From NCBI GenBank assembly GCA_964519385.1, contig CAZFLR010000006.1, positions 39,052 through 103,051 of the forward strand: 64,000 bases of DNA, given 5' to 3'. The notes beneath the pieces were generated by a model. That model saw only the letters and a list, made by a program, of their open reading frames with translations, did no database searches and was not told the origin of the DNA. The position numbers and the translations under genes were made by a program. The DNA is from SVFI01 sp964519385. GTDB taxonomy: Bacteria; Bacillota; Clostridia; Lachnospirales; Lachnospiraceae. Each line of letters starts with the position of its first letter. Position 1 is the first letter of the stretch. Shown one piece after another: positions 34,361 to 43,147 of this stretch.

Positions 34361-35136
34361 AAATAGAGCGTTTGTTAATGATTCCGGATCCGGAGAATCT
34401 TGAAAGAAGCATAGAGATTGCTCAAAAGTACGGATGTTCTTTTGAGTATAATGATTTCTATTTGCCTGAGTTTGCGGATGATCAAGATAGGGTCCGGGAG
34501 AGAATCGAAATGTACAAATCCGAAAAACGGCTTCCGGACGGCTGTCACCTTCACGGAGCATTTCTGGATGTCACCGTGTTTTCGGATGACCCGAAAATCG
34601 TTGAGGTTTCGGACTACCGGGTGGAACAGAGCCTTTCCGCAGCCAGAAGTATCGGCGTAAAGGCTGTGATTTTTCACACCAATTATATGCCGAATTTCCA
34701 GGTGGATTACTATTGTAAAAACTGGATTGAACGCAATGCTTCCTACTGGAAACAGAAGCTTGAAAAATATAAGGACATAAATATCTATATGGAGAACATG
34801 TTTGATATGTCGTATGAACTTCTGACACAGTTGGCACAGCGTCTTTGTACATATCCGAATTTTGGTGTGTGCTTTGACTATGCACATGCGCATGCCTTTG
34901 GAGATGAGAAACAAATTGATTCATGGGCTGCATCGCTTGCACCGTATGTCAAACATCTGCATATCAATGATAACGATTTGGTAAATGATCTGCACTTATG
35001 TATCGGTGAAGGCAGAATAGACTGGCAGCTTTTTAAGAAAAACTATGAGACTTATTTTCCAAAGGCGAGCGTTCTGGTAGAAATCAAGTCTCTTGATGCA
35101 GCAGAAAAGTCACTGGAGTATATTCAAAAGCTATAA
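34357..35136 (+). CDS. TIM-barrel sugar isomerase/epimerase-like protein
   Basis: A 259-residue protein of the xylose isomerase-like/AP endonuclease 2 superfamily. Strand ends carry the typical acidic and His residues: HLHGAFLDVTV, VIFHTNYMP, INIYMENMF (metal Glu), FGVCFDYAHAHAFG, VKHLHINDND and ASVLVEIKSLD. Those positions suggest a metal-dependent isomerase or endonuclease fold that is catalytically competent. The ATG overlaps the cyclase stop (ATGA), so the two are translationally coupled. The substrate and the reason for its place in a signalling operon are unknown. Confidence 0.85.
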   Translation: MKIERLLMIPDPENLERSIEIAQKYGCSFEYNDFYLPEFADDQDRVRERIEMYKSEKRLPDGCHLHGAFLDVTVFSDDPKIVEVSDYRVEQSLSAARSIGVKAVIFHTNYMPNFQVDYYCKNWIERNASYWKQKLEKYKDINIYMENMFDMSYELLTQLAQRLCTYPNFGVCFDYAHAHAFGDEKQIDSWAASLAPYVKHLHINDNDLVNDLHLCIGEGRIDWQLFKKNYETYFPKASVLVEIKSLDAAEKSLEYIQKL

Positions 35137-35149
35137 AAAAGGTGAAATT

Positions 35150-35602
35150 ATGGAGCAAAGGAACAGACAGTTAAAAGTGAATGCAGACCTTGACAGACTT
35201 GACGAGGTTCTCTCGTTTCTTGAAACCAATCTGGAAGAAGCAGGGTGTCCGTTAAAGCTGATTACACAGATTTGCATCTCAGTGGAAGAGATTTTTGTAA
35301 ATATTGCTAATTATGCATATCCGCAGAAGGGTGGAGAGTGTGTACTTGATTTTTCCCTTTCGCAGCCGGAGAAACACAGGAAGGAACTGAAATTAAATAT
35401 TACGGACTCGGGAGCACAGTTTAATCCGCTTGAGAAGGAGGACCCCGATATTACACTTTCCGCAGAAGACAGGCAAATCGGAGGGCTCGGAATCTGGATG
35501 GTAAAACAGAGCATGGACCGGGTGGAATATCAGTATACAGACTTAAAAAATCAACTGACGTTAATTAAGACATGGGATGAAGAATCGGAGGAAGAATTAT
35601 GA
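35150..35602 (+). CDS. RsbW/SpoIIAB-like anti-sigma factor kinase
   Basis: A 150-residue GHKL-type protein kinase (HATPase_c_2). The N-box is ISVEEIFVNIANYAYP and the G1 box is ITDSGAQFNP, followed by the G2-like loop GGLGIWMVKQSMDRVEY. Members phosphorylate a STAS partner and bind either it or a client protein. The start at 35150 follows AAAAAGGTG; an ATG at 35093 lies inside the previous gene and is rejected. Its last bases overlap the STAS gene (ATGA), so the two are coupled, as with rsbV-rsbW pairs though in the reverse order. The client is unknown, as no sigma factor is encoded here. Confidence 0.9.
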   Translation: MEQRNRQLKVNADLDRLDEVLSFLETNLEEAGCPLKLITQICISVEEIFVNIANYAYPQKGGECVLDFSLSQPEKHRKELKLNITDSGAQFNPLEKEDPDITLSAEDRQIGGLGIWMVKQSMDRVEYQYTDLKNQLTLIKTWDEESEEEL

Positions 35603-35901
35603 AAATCAATGTAAAAACGGAAGGTAACAAAAAATGGATAGAGCTTGACGGCCGTCTTGATACGACTGCTGCACCGGAATTCGGAAGCTTTATTGAAAAG
35701 GAAATTTCCGCAGACGTAAAAGAGTTGGAAATTGATATGGCAAATTGCGGATATGTAGCCAGCTCAGGTCTTCGTGTGATTTTGCAGGCGCAGAAGATTA
35801 TGAACCGTGCGGGCGGTAAAATGGTTGTAAAAAACGTAAATGAAGTAGTGATGGAAGTTTTTGAAATGACAGGCTTTTCCAGTATTTTAACGATTGAGTA
35901 G
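35599..35901 (+). CDS. STAS-domain anti-anti-sigma factor (RsbV/SpoIIAA-like)
   Basis: A 100-residue single-domain STAS protein. It has DGRLDTTAAPEF near the N-terminus and the phosphorylation loop YVASSGLRVIL, where S56 (just before Gly) matches SpoIIAA Ser58. The usual Asp before the two Ser is Ala54. It is coupled to the kinase gene by a 4-base overlap. Expected behaviour: the upstream kinase phosphorylates it, the cyclic-nucleotide-gated phosphatase removes the phosphate, and the dephosphorylated form displaces the client of the kinase. Confidence 0.92.
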   Translation: MKINVKTEGNKKWIELDGRLDTTAAPEFGSFIEKEISADVKELEIDMANCGYVASSGLRVILQAQKIMNRAGGKMVVKNVNEVVMEVFEMTGFSSILTIE

Positions 35902-35913
35902 GAGGTTACTGCA

Positions 35914-37209
35914 ATGGCACTGAAAGAACAGATTCTCAATTTTTTGACAGACAGAATCGGAGCCACGATTGCTGTAGATGAAGAAAGCGGAAAAATTGTA
36001 TATGCCGACAGCTTTTTTGAACGCGTATATGGGAAAAATCCGGTCGGAGAGCCTGCAGAGGAAACCTTTTTCTGGCTGACTGACTGTCCGGTAATCACGG
36101 AGAATGATAAGGTGACGGAGTGGGAGACGATTGACCTTGACACCCACAATTTCTATAAGGTGGAAACTACCCGTATTGCAGACGATAGGACATATGTACT
36201 GCATCATCTTACGGATATCACGGAGTATATGAAGCTGAACCGTGACGTGACTAAGTATATGTCCTTTTTCAAAAAACTTGCAGGCTTTCAGACAGCAATC
36301 CTTGAAAGACTCTCAAGCACCTATTATGAGCTGCTTCCGATGCTGGCAGAGTATTTCAAAACGGACGAAATGTTCTTTTTACTTCTCAGGGATGCTCACA
36401 TTGAGATGATTACATACAATAAGCAGACCAAAAAATACAACAACGCACGTATCGCTGTGGATGAGGAGTTGATGTCGGTATTTTCGCGCACAGGCGGTGA
36501 ACAGCTTGCTACAAATGATTTTCCTAAGACGCTTTGCGAGGCACTTTCCCTTGCCGGAATCGGTGAAGAAAAGAAACTCTATTCTCTTTGTAGCGGAGGC
36601 GTTTCCGAGCAGAAATACGCACTTTTCTTTGTTGATAATCTGAAAATGGATAAAGAATCCATGGGAGAGGAAACACTTCTTTCAGTGATTCGTCTGTACA
36701 TTGAAAACAGTATGATGCGCGAAAAACTGATTTATGACAGCGAGCATGACGGATTGACCGGAATGTTCAATAAAGGAAAATATCTTTCCATGCTGGAATC
36801 AAAATATCAGGATATGGATTCCATCGGTATTTTTAACTTTGATGTCAACAACTTAAAGAAGATGAATGATACCTATGGTCACGAAGCCGGCGATAAACTG
36901 ATTATCAAAGGTGCCGACAGTATTCGGAAAGTCACAAGCAGCACGGTACACGGTTATCGAATGGGCGGTGACGAGTTCCTTATGATTGCATGCAATGTGA
37001 CCGAGGAAGATGTAGCGGAATTAAAGGACCGCTGGGAGAAAGAGCTTGCGCGCTTAAATACGCTTGAGGACGGCATTGAATGTGTCATTGCGGTCGGAGT
37101 CGTATACGGAAGCAAAGGCTACGATTTTGCCGCTCTCATGAAGGAAGCCGACGAGCGCATGTATGAGGATAAAAAGAAAAAGAAAAAACCGGGTGAGGAA
37201 ATCAGATAA
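35914..37209 (+). CDS. Diguanylate cyclase with N-terminal sensory domains
   Basis: A 431-residue cytosolic protein. Residues about 1-110 look like a PAS domain (GATIAVDEESGKIVYADSFF and a final HHLTDITEYMKL). Residues about 120-270 resemble a GAF-like domain. The GGDEF domain starts near 275 with DSEHDGLTGMFNKG and has intact GGDEF at 351-355 plus NLKKMNDTYGHEAGD. No inhibitory RxxD site is seen just before GGDEF. It should make cyclic di-GMP. Located 12 bases after the STAS gene, it could connect cAMP and c-di-GMP signals. Confidence 0.92.
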   Translation: MALKEQILNFLTDRIGATIAVDEESGKIVYADSFFERVYGKNPVGEPAEETFFWLTDCPVITENDKVTEWETIDLDTHNFYKVETTRIADDRTYVLHHLTDITEYMKLNRDVTKYMSFFKKLAGFQTAILERLSSTYYELLPMLAEYFKTDEMFFLLLRDAHIEMITYNKQTKKYNNARIAVDEELMSVFSRTGGEQLATNDFPKTLCEALSLAGIGEEKKLYSLCSGGVSEQKYALFFVDNLKMDKESMGEETLLSVIRLYIENSMMREKLIYDSEHDGLTGMFNKGKYLSMLESKYQDMDSIGIFNFDVNNLKKMNDTYGHEAGDKLIIKGADSIRKVTSSTVHGYRMGGDEFLMIACNVTEEDVAELKDRWEKELARLNTLEDGIECVIAVGVVYGSKGYDFAALMKEADERMYEDKKKKKKPGEEIR

Positions 37210-37211
37210 TT

Positions 37212-38525
37212 ATGTACAAAGAAATTTCTAAATTAATTCTATACGGAAATATGAGTGAAGATACAATTCTGGTACAACTGGGCGAAATTTTCAGGCGTTT
37301 TGAGGAGAAAACGTCTGATGATGCCCGGCTTATCCGGGATATCTATACGCAGTTAAAAAGAATCCTTGAAGTAGCCACAGATTATGGTTTTGATAAAAAT
37401 CTGTGGCACAATTATCTTTCGTTCCTTCTGATTACCAATGAAAATCCGTTCAGTATTACGTGTGAGAAGGTCGGAGCCAATCATGGTACAGTCAATGAGT
37501 TTGCAAAGAACGATTTTCGTGTTTTTCGCAATCTCTTTTTCTTTGATTTTTCGGAAATAGAAGAATGCCTCGGCATCGACTGCTTTACAATTTTATCGAA
37601 CTATCAGGCTATCGGCAAAAAAGAGTTTATGTACAATAAAAATGTGAGCGAAAAGGTGCAGACGCTGAGTGAAAAGCTGGAGCAGACCACGGATGAACAG
37701 CAGTTTTTTGATGCAGTAACCGGATTTTACAGAGATTACGGAGTCGGAATGTTCGGTCTGAATAAGGCTTTTCGTCTGGATGAAAAACAGACGGGGAATG
37801 AGGTTTTATTCCGCCCGATTAACAATATGGACAAGGTTATGCTTGATGATCTGGTTGGATATGAGGTGCAGAAGAAAAAGCTGGTTGATAATACCGAAGC
37901 TTTTGTTTCCGGGAAAAAGGCGAACAATGTCCTTTTATTTGGCGACAGCGGAACGGGAAAATCGACAAGTATCAAGGCGATTGTCAACGAATACTATGAC
38001 AGGGGACTTCGCATGATTGAAATTTACAAGCATCAGTTTAAGGACCTTTCCTCTGTGATTTCACAGATTAAAAACCGGAACTATAAATTTATCATTTATA
38101 TGGACGATCTTTCCTTTGAGGAGTTTGAGATTGAATATAAGTTCCTCAAAGCGGTTATTGAGGGCGGTGTTGAGACAAAGCCTGACAATATTCTGATTTA
38201 TGCTACGTCAAACCGGAGACATCTGATAAAGGAAAGCTGGAATGACCGAAATGACATGGAGCATACCAATGATTTGCACCGCTCGGACACCATGGAGGAA
38301 AAGCTCTCTCTTGTTCATCGTTTCGGTGTGACCATCAATTATTCAAAACCGACGCAAAAGGAGTATTTTGCAATTGTAAATGAGCTTGCAAAACGAAACG
38401 GTATTGCTATGGAGGAGAAGGAACTGAATCTTAAGGCAAACGCCTGGGAACTGGCTCACGGAGGTATTTCCGGACGCACGGCGCAGCAGTTTATCAATTA
38501 TCTTGCCGGACAAGATAACCCTTGA
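37212..38525 (+). CDS. DUF815-family AAA+ ATPase
   Basis: A 437-residue cytosolic ATPase. The N-terminal half (to about 200) is helical with no recognised domain. Then come DDLVGYEVQKKKLVDNTEAF and the Walker A GDSGTGKST at residues 244-252, the Walker B-like FIIYMDDLSF, sensor-1-like IYATSNRRHL and the arginine-rich EEKLSLVHRFGV. These match the DUF815 family. Its cellular function is not established. It begins 2 bases after the GGDEF gene and is the last gene of the operon; it may be the effector. Confidence 0.9.
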   Translation: MYKEISKLILYGNMSEDTILVQLGEIFRRFEEKTSDDARLIRDIYTQLKRILEVATDYGFDKNLWHNYLSFLLITNENPFSITCEKVGANHGTVNEFAKNDFRVFRNLFFFDFSEIEECLGIDCFTILSNYQAIGKKEFMYNKNVSEKVQTLSEKLEQTTDEQQFFDAVTGFYRDYGVGMFGLNKAFRLDEKQTGNEVLFRPINNMDKVMLDDLVGYEVQKKKLVDNTEAFVSGKKANNVLLFGDSGTGKSTSIKAIVNEYYDRGLRMIEIYKHQFKDLSSVISQIKNRNYKFIIYMDDLSFEEFEIEYKFLKAVIEGGVETKPDNILIYATSNRRHLIKESWNDRNDMEHTNDLHRSDTMEEKLSLVHRFGVTINYSKPTQKEYFAIVNELAKRNGIAMEEKELNLKANAWELAHGGISGRTAQQFINYLAGQDNP

Positions 38526-38577
38526 GCATGACCTCTATACAGAAAAGTTATAATATGGGGTTTTGATATAAAAAAGA

Positions 38578-38606
38578 TTGATAACAGCATGCTTTTCATG
38601 TAAACT
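38578..38606 (+). promoter_or_regulatory. Sigma-A promoter for leuB-ilvD-ilvB
   Basis: TTGATA at 38578-38583, a 17-base spacer and TAAACT at 38601-38606, about 30 bases before the leuB ribosome site. Confidence 0.75.
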
Positions 38607-38613
38607 AAAGCAT
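38589..38613 (+). repeat. Inverted repeat over the leuB -10, possible operator
   Basis: ATGCTTT (38589-38595) and AAAGCAT (38607-38613) are perfect 7-base arms separated by 11 bases that include the -10. A bound repressor would block polymerase; the regulator is unknown. Confidence 0.5.
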
Positions 38614-38643
38614 AGTGAAAATCAAAACTAGGAGGAGTTTAGT

Positions 38644-39747
38644 ATGAATATGAATGTTGTTTGTATTCCGGGAGACGGAATCGGTCCGGAGGTTGTGTCA
38701 GAGGCTAAAAAAGTGCTTGAAAAGGTAGCTTCTGTTTACGGACATGACATTAATTTTGAAGATATATTAATGGGAGGCGCATCCATAGATGTGTACGGTG
38801 AGCCACTGACAGAGGAAGCGATTGCAACGGCCAAGGCTGCAGATGCGGTTTTAATGGGCTCAATCGGCGGAAATACACAGACTTCGCCGTGGTATAAGCT
38901 TCCGCCGGAAAAGCGTCCGGAGGCCGGGCTTTTAAAAATCCGCAAGGCGCTGAATCTTTTTGCAAATTTGAGACCGGCAATTCTCTACGAAGAGCTTGCA
39001 CCGGCTTGTCCGCTCAAGGCTGAAATCAGCGAAAAGGGCTTTGATATGATGATTATGCGAGAGCTTACCGGCGGTCTTTATTTCGGAGAGAGAAAGACGG
39101 TGGAAGAAAACGGTGAGCTTAAGGCAGTTGATACTCTTACATATTCAGAAAGCGAGATTCGCAGAATAGCAATTAAAGGCTTTGATATCGCGAGAAAACG
39201 CCGTAAAAAGGTAACAAGTGTTGACAAGGCAAATGTACTGGATTCCTCCAGACTTTGGAGAAAGGTCGTGGAAGAGGTGGCAGAGAGCTATCCGGATGTC
39301 ACACTCGAGCATATGCTTGTTGATAACTGTGCAATGCAGCTTGTAAAGGATCCGGCGCAGTTTGATGTGATTTTAACGGAAAATATGTTCGGAGATATTT
39401 TGTCCGATGAGGCAAGTATGGTGACAGGCTCCATTGGAATGCTTGCATCTGCAAGTCTTAATGATACCAAATTCGGTCTTTATGAGCCGAGCGGCGGTTC
39501 CGCACCGGATATTGCCGGTAAGGGCATTGCCAATCCGATTGCGACGATTCTCAGCGCATCCATGATGCTGCGTTACACCTTTGATCTTGATAAAGAGGCA
39601 GATGCGATTGATAAGGCTGTTTCCGCCGTACTCAAAGATGGCTACAGAACCATTGACATTATGCCACAGGATGACGAAGGAAAGAAGAAGGTAACACAGG
39701 TCGGAACGGCAGAAATGGGAAATCTTATCTGTGAGAGAATTTTATAA
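38644..39747 (+). CDS. leuB: 3-isopropylmalate dehydrogenase
   Basis: Oxidises and decarboxylates 3-isopropylmalate to 2-oxoisocaproate for leucine synthesis, with NAD. The 367-residue enzyme has IPGDGIGPEVV at the N-terminus, LLKIRKALNLFANLRPA, ELTGGLYFGERK and the NAD/metal region ENMFGDILSDEAS and GGSAPDIAGKGIANPI. It is the first gene of a leuB-ilvD-ilvB run. leuA, leuC and leuD are not in the window. Confidence 0.96.
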   Translation: MNMNVVCIPGDGIGPEVVSEAKKVLEKVASVYGHDINFEDILMGGASIDVYGEPLTEEAIATAKAADAVLMGSIGGNTQTSPWYKLPPEKRPEAGLLKIRKALNLFANLRPAILYEELAPACPLKAEISEKGFDMMIMRELTGGLYFGERKTVEENGELKAVDTLTYSESEIRRIAIKGFDIARKRRKKVTSVDKANVLDSSRLWRKVVEEVAESYPDVTLEHMLVDNCAMQLVKDPAQFDVILTENMFGDILSDEASMVTGSIGMLASASLNDTKFGLYEPSGGSAPDIAGKGIANPIATILSASMMLRYTFDLDKEADAIDKAVSAVLKDGYRTIDIMPQDDEGKKKVTQVGTAEMGNLICERIL

Positions 39748-39772
39748 ATAGTTTGATTTAGGAGGCATTCAG

Positions 39773-41446
39773 ATGAAAAGTGATAATATTAAAAAAGGCA
39801 TGAAACAGGCACCACACAGATCTTTGTTAAACGCACTCGGAATGACTGCGGAAGAGATGGACAAACCGCTTGTAGGTATTGTCAGCTCATACAATGAAAT
39901 TGTACCGGGACACATGAATCTGGATAAAATTGTGGATGCCGTAAAGCTCGGTGTTGCACAGGCGGGAGGTGTTCCGGTAGTATTTCCGGCAATCGCAGTC
40001 TGTGACGGTATCGCAATGGGGCATGTGGGAATGAAATATTCTCTTGTGACCAGGGATTTGATTGCGGATTCCACAGAATGTATGGCACTTGCACATCAGT
40101 TTGATGCACTCGTTATGGTTCCGAACTGTGACAAAAATGTACCCGGACTCCTCATGGCAGCGGCCAGAGTGAATGTGCCGACCGTATTTGTATCAGGAGG
40201 ACCGATGCTTGCAGGTCATGTTCACGGTAAAAAACGCAGTCTTTCTTCCATGTTCGAGGCAGTCGGTGCTCATGCAGCCGGCACAATGACAGAAGAAGAG
40301 GTACGTGAGTTTGAGGAGAAGGTCTGCCCGACCTGTGGTTCCTGTTCCGGAATGTACACGGCAAACTCCATGAACTGCCTGACGGAAGCACTCGGAATGG
40401 GGCTTGCGGGCAACGGAACGATTCCGGCCGTGTATTCAGAGAGAATCAAGCTTGCCAAGCATGCAGGTATGGCGGTTATGGAGCTCCTTAAAAAAGATAT
40501 ACGTCCGAGAGATATTATGACAAAGGATGCCATCCTAAATGCACTGACTGTCGATATGGCACTCGGCTGTTCCACCAACAGCATGCTTCATCTTCCGGCA
40601 ATCGCGCATGAGATTGGTTTTGATTTTGATATTGCATTTGCAAATGAAATCAGTGAAAAAACACCAAACCTCTGCCATCTTGCACCGGCGGGTCCTACCT
40701 ATATGGAAGACCTGAATGAGGCCGGCGGAGTATATGCGGTCATGAATGAGCTTGCAGAGCTTAAGCTTTTAAATCTCGATTGTATGACCGTCTCCGGAAA
40801 GACAATCGGTGAATGCATTAAAAATGCAGTAAACAGAGACGAAGAGGTGATTCGTCCTCTTTCCAATCCATATAGTAAAACAGGCGGTCTTGCCGTACTG
40901 AAAGGTAACCTTGCCCCGGACGGAAGTGTGGTAAAACGCTCCGCAGTGGTAGAGGAAATGATGGTACATGAAGGACCTGCGAGAGTCTTCGACTGTGAAG
41001 AAGATGCCATTGCAGCCATAACAGGCGGAAAAATTGTTGCAGGTGATGTAGTTGTAATCCGCTACGAAGGACCAAAGGGTGGACCGGGTATGAGAGAAAT
41101 GCTTAATCCGACCTCTGCAATTGCCGGTATGGGACTTGGTTCAAGTGTGGCACTGATTACAGACGGTCGTTTCTCAGGAGCATCCAGAGGTGCTTCCATC
41201 GGACATGTTTCTCCGGAAGCAGCCGTCGGAGGACCGATTGCCCTTGTACGTGAAGGGGATATCATCAAGATTAATATTCCGGAAATGACACTGAATCTCG
41301 ATGTTTCCGACGAGGAATTAGAAACAAGAAGAGCGGAATGGACACCGAGAGAGCCGAAAGTGACATCCGGTTATCTTTCAAGATACAGAGAGATGGTTAC
41401 AAGCGGTAATCGCGGAGCCATCCTTGAAATTCCAAAGAAAAACTAA
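39773..41446 (+). CDS. ilvD: Dihydroxy-acid dehydratase
   Basis: Third step of valine and isoleucine synthesis: dehydration of 2,3-dihydroxy acids by an iron-sulfur enzyme. The 557-residue protein has the family Cys regions VPNCDKNVPG and CPTCGSCSGMYTANSMNC, and DGRFSGASRGASIGHVSPEAAVG near the C-terminus. It begins 25 bases after leuB with AGGAGG upstream, and is followed after 24 bases by ilvB. Confidence 0.96.
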   Translation: MKSDNIKKGMKQAPHRSLLNALGMTAEEMDKPLVGIVSSYNEIVPGHMNLDKIVDAVKLGVAQAGGVPVVFPAIAVCDGIAMGHVGMKYSLVTRDLIADSTECMALAHQFDALVMVPNCDKNVPGLLMAAARVNVPTVFVSGGPMLAGHVHGKKRSLSSMFEAVGAHAAGTMTEEEVREFEEKVCPTCGSCSGMYTANSMNCLTEALGMGLAGNGTIPAVYSERIKLAKHAGMAVMELLKKDIRPRDIMTKDAILNALTVDMALGCSTNSMLHLPAIAHEIGFDFDIAFANEISEKTPNLCHLAPAGPTYMEDLNEAGGVYAVMNELAELKLLNLDCMTVSGKTIGECIKNAVNRDEEVIRPLSNPYSKTGGLAVLKGNLAPDGSVVKRSAVVEEMMVHEGPARVFDCEEDAIAAITGGKIVAGDVVVIRYEGPKGGPGMREMLNPTSAIAGMGLGSSVALITDGRFSGASRGASIGHVSPEAAVGGPIALVREGDIIKINIPEMTLNLDVSDEELETRRAEWTPREPKVTSGYLSRYREMVTSGNRGAILEIPKKN

Positions 41447-41470
41447 AGAATTATTCGGAGGTAATCTATT

Positions 41471-43144
41471 ATGCAGCTTACAGGAGCGGAAATCGTTATA
41501 GAATGCTTAAAAGAGCAAGGTGTGGATACCGTTTTCGGTTATCCGGGCGGAACTATCTTAAATATATATGATGCCCTTTATAAACATTCGGAGGAAATCA
41601 AACATGTCCTGACATCCCATGAGCAGGGCGCAGCACATGCAGCCGACGGCTATGCAAGATCGACCGGAAGAGTCGGTGTCTGCATGGCAACCAGCGGTCC
41701 GGGAGCGACGAACCTTGTTACCGGTATCGCAACGGCTTATATGGACAGTATTCCGGTGGTCGCAATTACGGCAAATGTAAATCTTCCGGCACTTGGAAAG
41801 GATTCTTTTCAGGAGGTGGATATCGCCGGTGTAACCATGCCAATCACAAAGCACGGTTATATCGTAAAAGATATCAATGAGCTTGCATCGACCATCCGCA
41901 AAGCCTTCAAAATTGCAAAAAGCGGAAGACCGGGACCGGTTCTTGTCGATATCACGAAGGATGTGACGGCAAATACCTGTGAATATACATTTCAGCCGGC
42001 ACAGGAGCCGGAATACATAAATCATTTTACAGAGGAAGATATTGACCGGGTTGTATCGCTGATGGAACAGGCGAAGAAGCCTTATATGTATATCGGTGGT
42101 GGTGTGATTCTGTCAGGAGCTTCCCGTCAGATAGCTGAGCTTGCCCGCAAACTGGACTGCCCGGTTTGTGACACGCTTATGGGAAAAGGAGCCTTTGACG
42201 GCTATGATGATATGTATACCGGTATGATTGGTATGCACGGAACCAAAGCTTCAAACCTCGGAGTGTCAGAATGTGACCTTCTTATCGCTCTGGGCGCGCG
42301 TTTTTCTGACCGCGTAATCGGAAATCCGCAAACCTTCGCTTCCGGAGCTAAAATTGTTCATATCGATATCGATGCTGCTGAGATTGATAAAAATATCCGC
42401 ACGGATGCTTCCGTGATAGGAGACCTCAAGGATGCAATTGATGCCATTAATGAAAAATTAACACAGAAGTCACATCCGCAGTGGAGAGAGCGTATTTTAG
42501 AATTAAAAGAAAAATACCCGCTCGGATATAACAAGGATGTCCTTACCTGTCCTTACATCATAGAACAAATTGACAAGGCAACAGAGGGAAATGCAGTTAT
42601 CACGACAGATGTAGGTCAGCACCAGATGTGGGCCGCACAGTATTATCACTATACAAAGCCGCGTACCTTCTTAAGTTCCGGAGGACTCGGAACCATGGGT
42701 TACGGACTTGGTGCCTGTATCGGTGCTGCAGTCGGAAATCCTGATAAAACAGTGATTAACATTGCAGGTGACGGCTGTTTCCGTATGAATATGAATGAGC
42801 TTGCCACAGCGAGCCGTTACGATATTCCGATTATTCAGGTTGTCATCAATAACTCTGTGCTCGGTATGGTAAGACAGTGGCAGACACTTTTTTATGATCA
42901 CAGATATTCACAGACAGTTCTCAAAGACAAGGTAGATTACTGCAAGGTTGCAGAGGGACTTGGATGTGATGCTTACCGTGTCACCCAAAAAGAAGAGGTA
43001 TACGAAACCGTCAAAAGGGCCATTGAGAATCACAGACCGGCTCTGATTGAATGTATTATCGATCCGGATGACAAGGTATTTCCGATGGTTCCGGCAGGAC
43101 AGCCGATTGAACAGGTATTTGACGAAAATGATATAGAGAAATAG
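41471..43144 (+). CDS. ilvB: Acetolactate synthase, large (catalytic) subunit
   Basis: First step of branched-chain amino acid synthesis, joining two pyruvates or pyruvate and 2-oxobutyrate with thiamine diphosphate. The 557-residue protein has the catalytic Glu E51 in SHEQGAAHAADGYAR, the FAD/Q-site region and the TPP motif GDGCFRMNMNE with NNSVLGMVRQWQ. It is the biosynthetic large-subunit type. No small regulatory subunit (ilvN) follows; the next gene, 3 bases on, is an L,D-transpeptidase. Confidence 0.95.
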   Translation: MQLTGAEIVIECLKEQGVDTVFGYPGGTILNIYDALYKHSEEIKHVLTSHEQGAAHAADGYARSTGRVGVCMATSGPGATNLVTGIATAYMDSIPVVAITANVNLPALGKDSFQEVDIAGVTMPITKHGYIVKDINELASTIRKAFKIAKSGRPGPVLVDITKDVTANTCEYTFQPAQEPEYINHFTEEDIDRVVSLMEQAKKPYMYIGGGVILSGASRQIAELARKLDCPVCDTLMGKGAFDGYDDMYTGMIGMHGTKASNLGVSECDLLIALGARFSDRVIGNPQTFASGAKIVHIDIDAAEIDKNIRTDASVIGDLKDAIDAINEKLTQKSHPQWRERILELKEKYPLGYNKDVLTCPYIIEQIDKATEGNAVITTDVGQHQMWAAQYYHYTKPRTFLSSGGLGTMGYGLGACIGAAVGNPDKTVINIAGDGCFRMNMNELATASRYDIPIIQVVINNSVLGMVRQWQTLFYDHRYSQTVLKDKVDYCKVAEGLGCDAYRVTQKEEVYETVKRAIENHRPALIECIIDPDDKVFPMVPAGQPIEQVFDENDIEK

Positions 43145-43147
43145 TTT

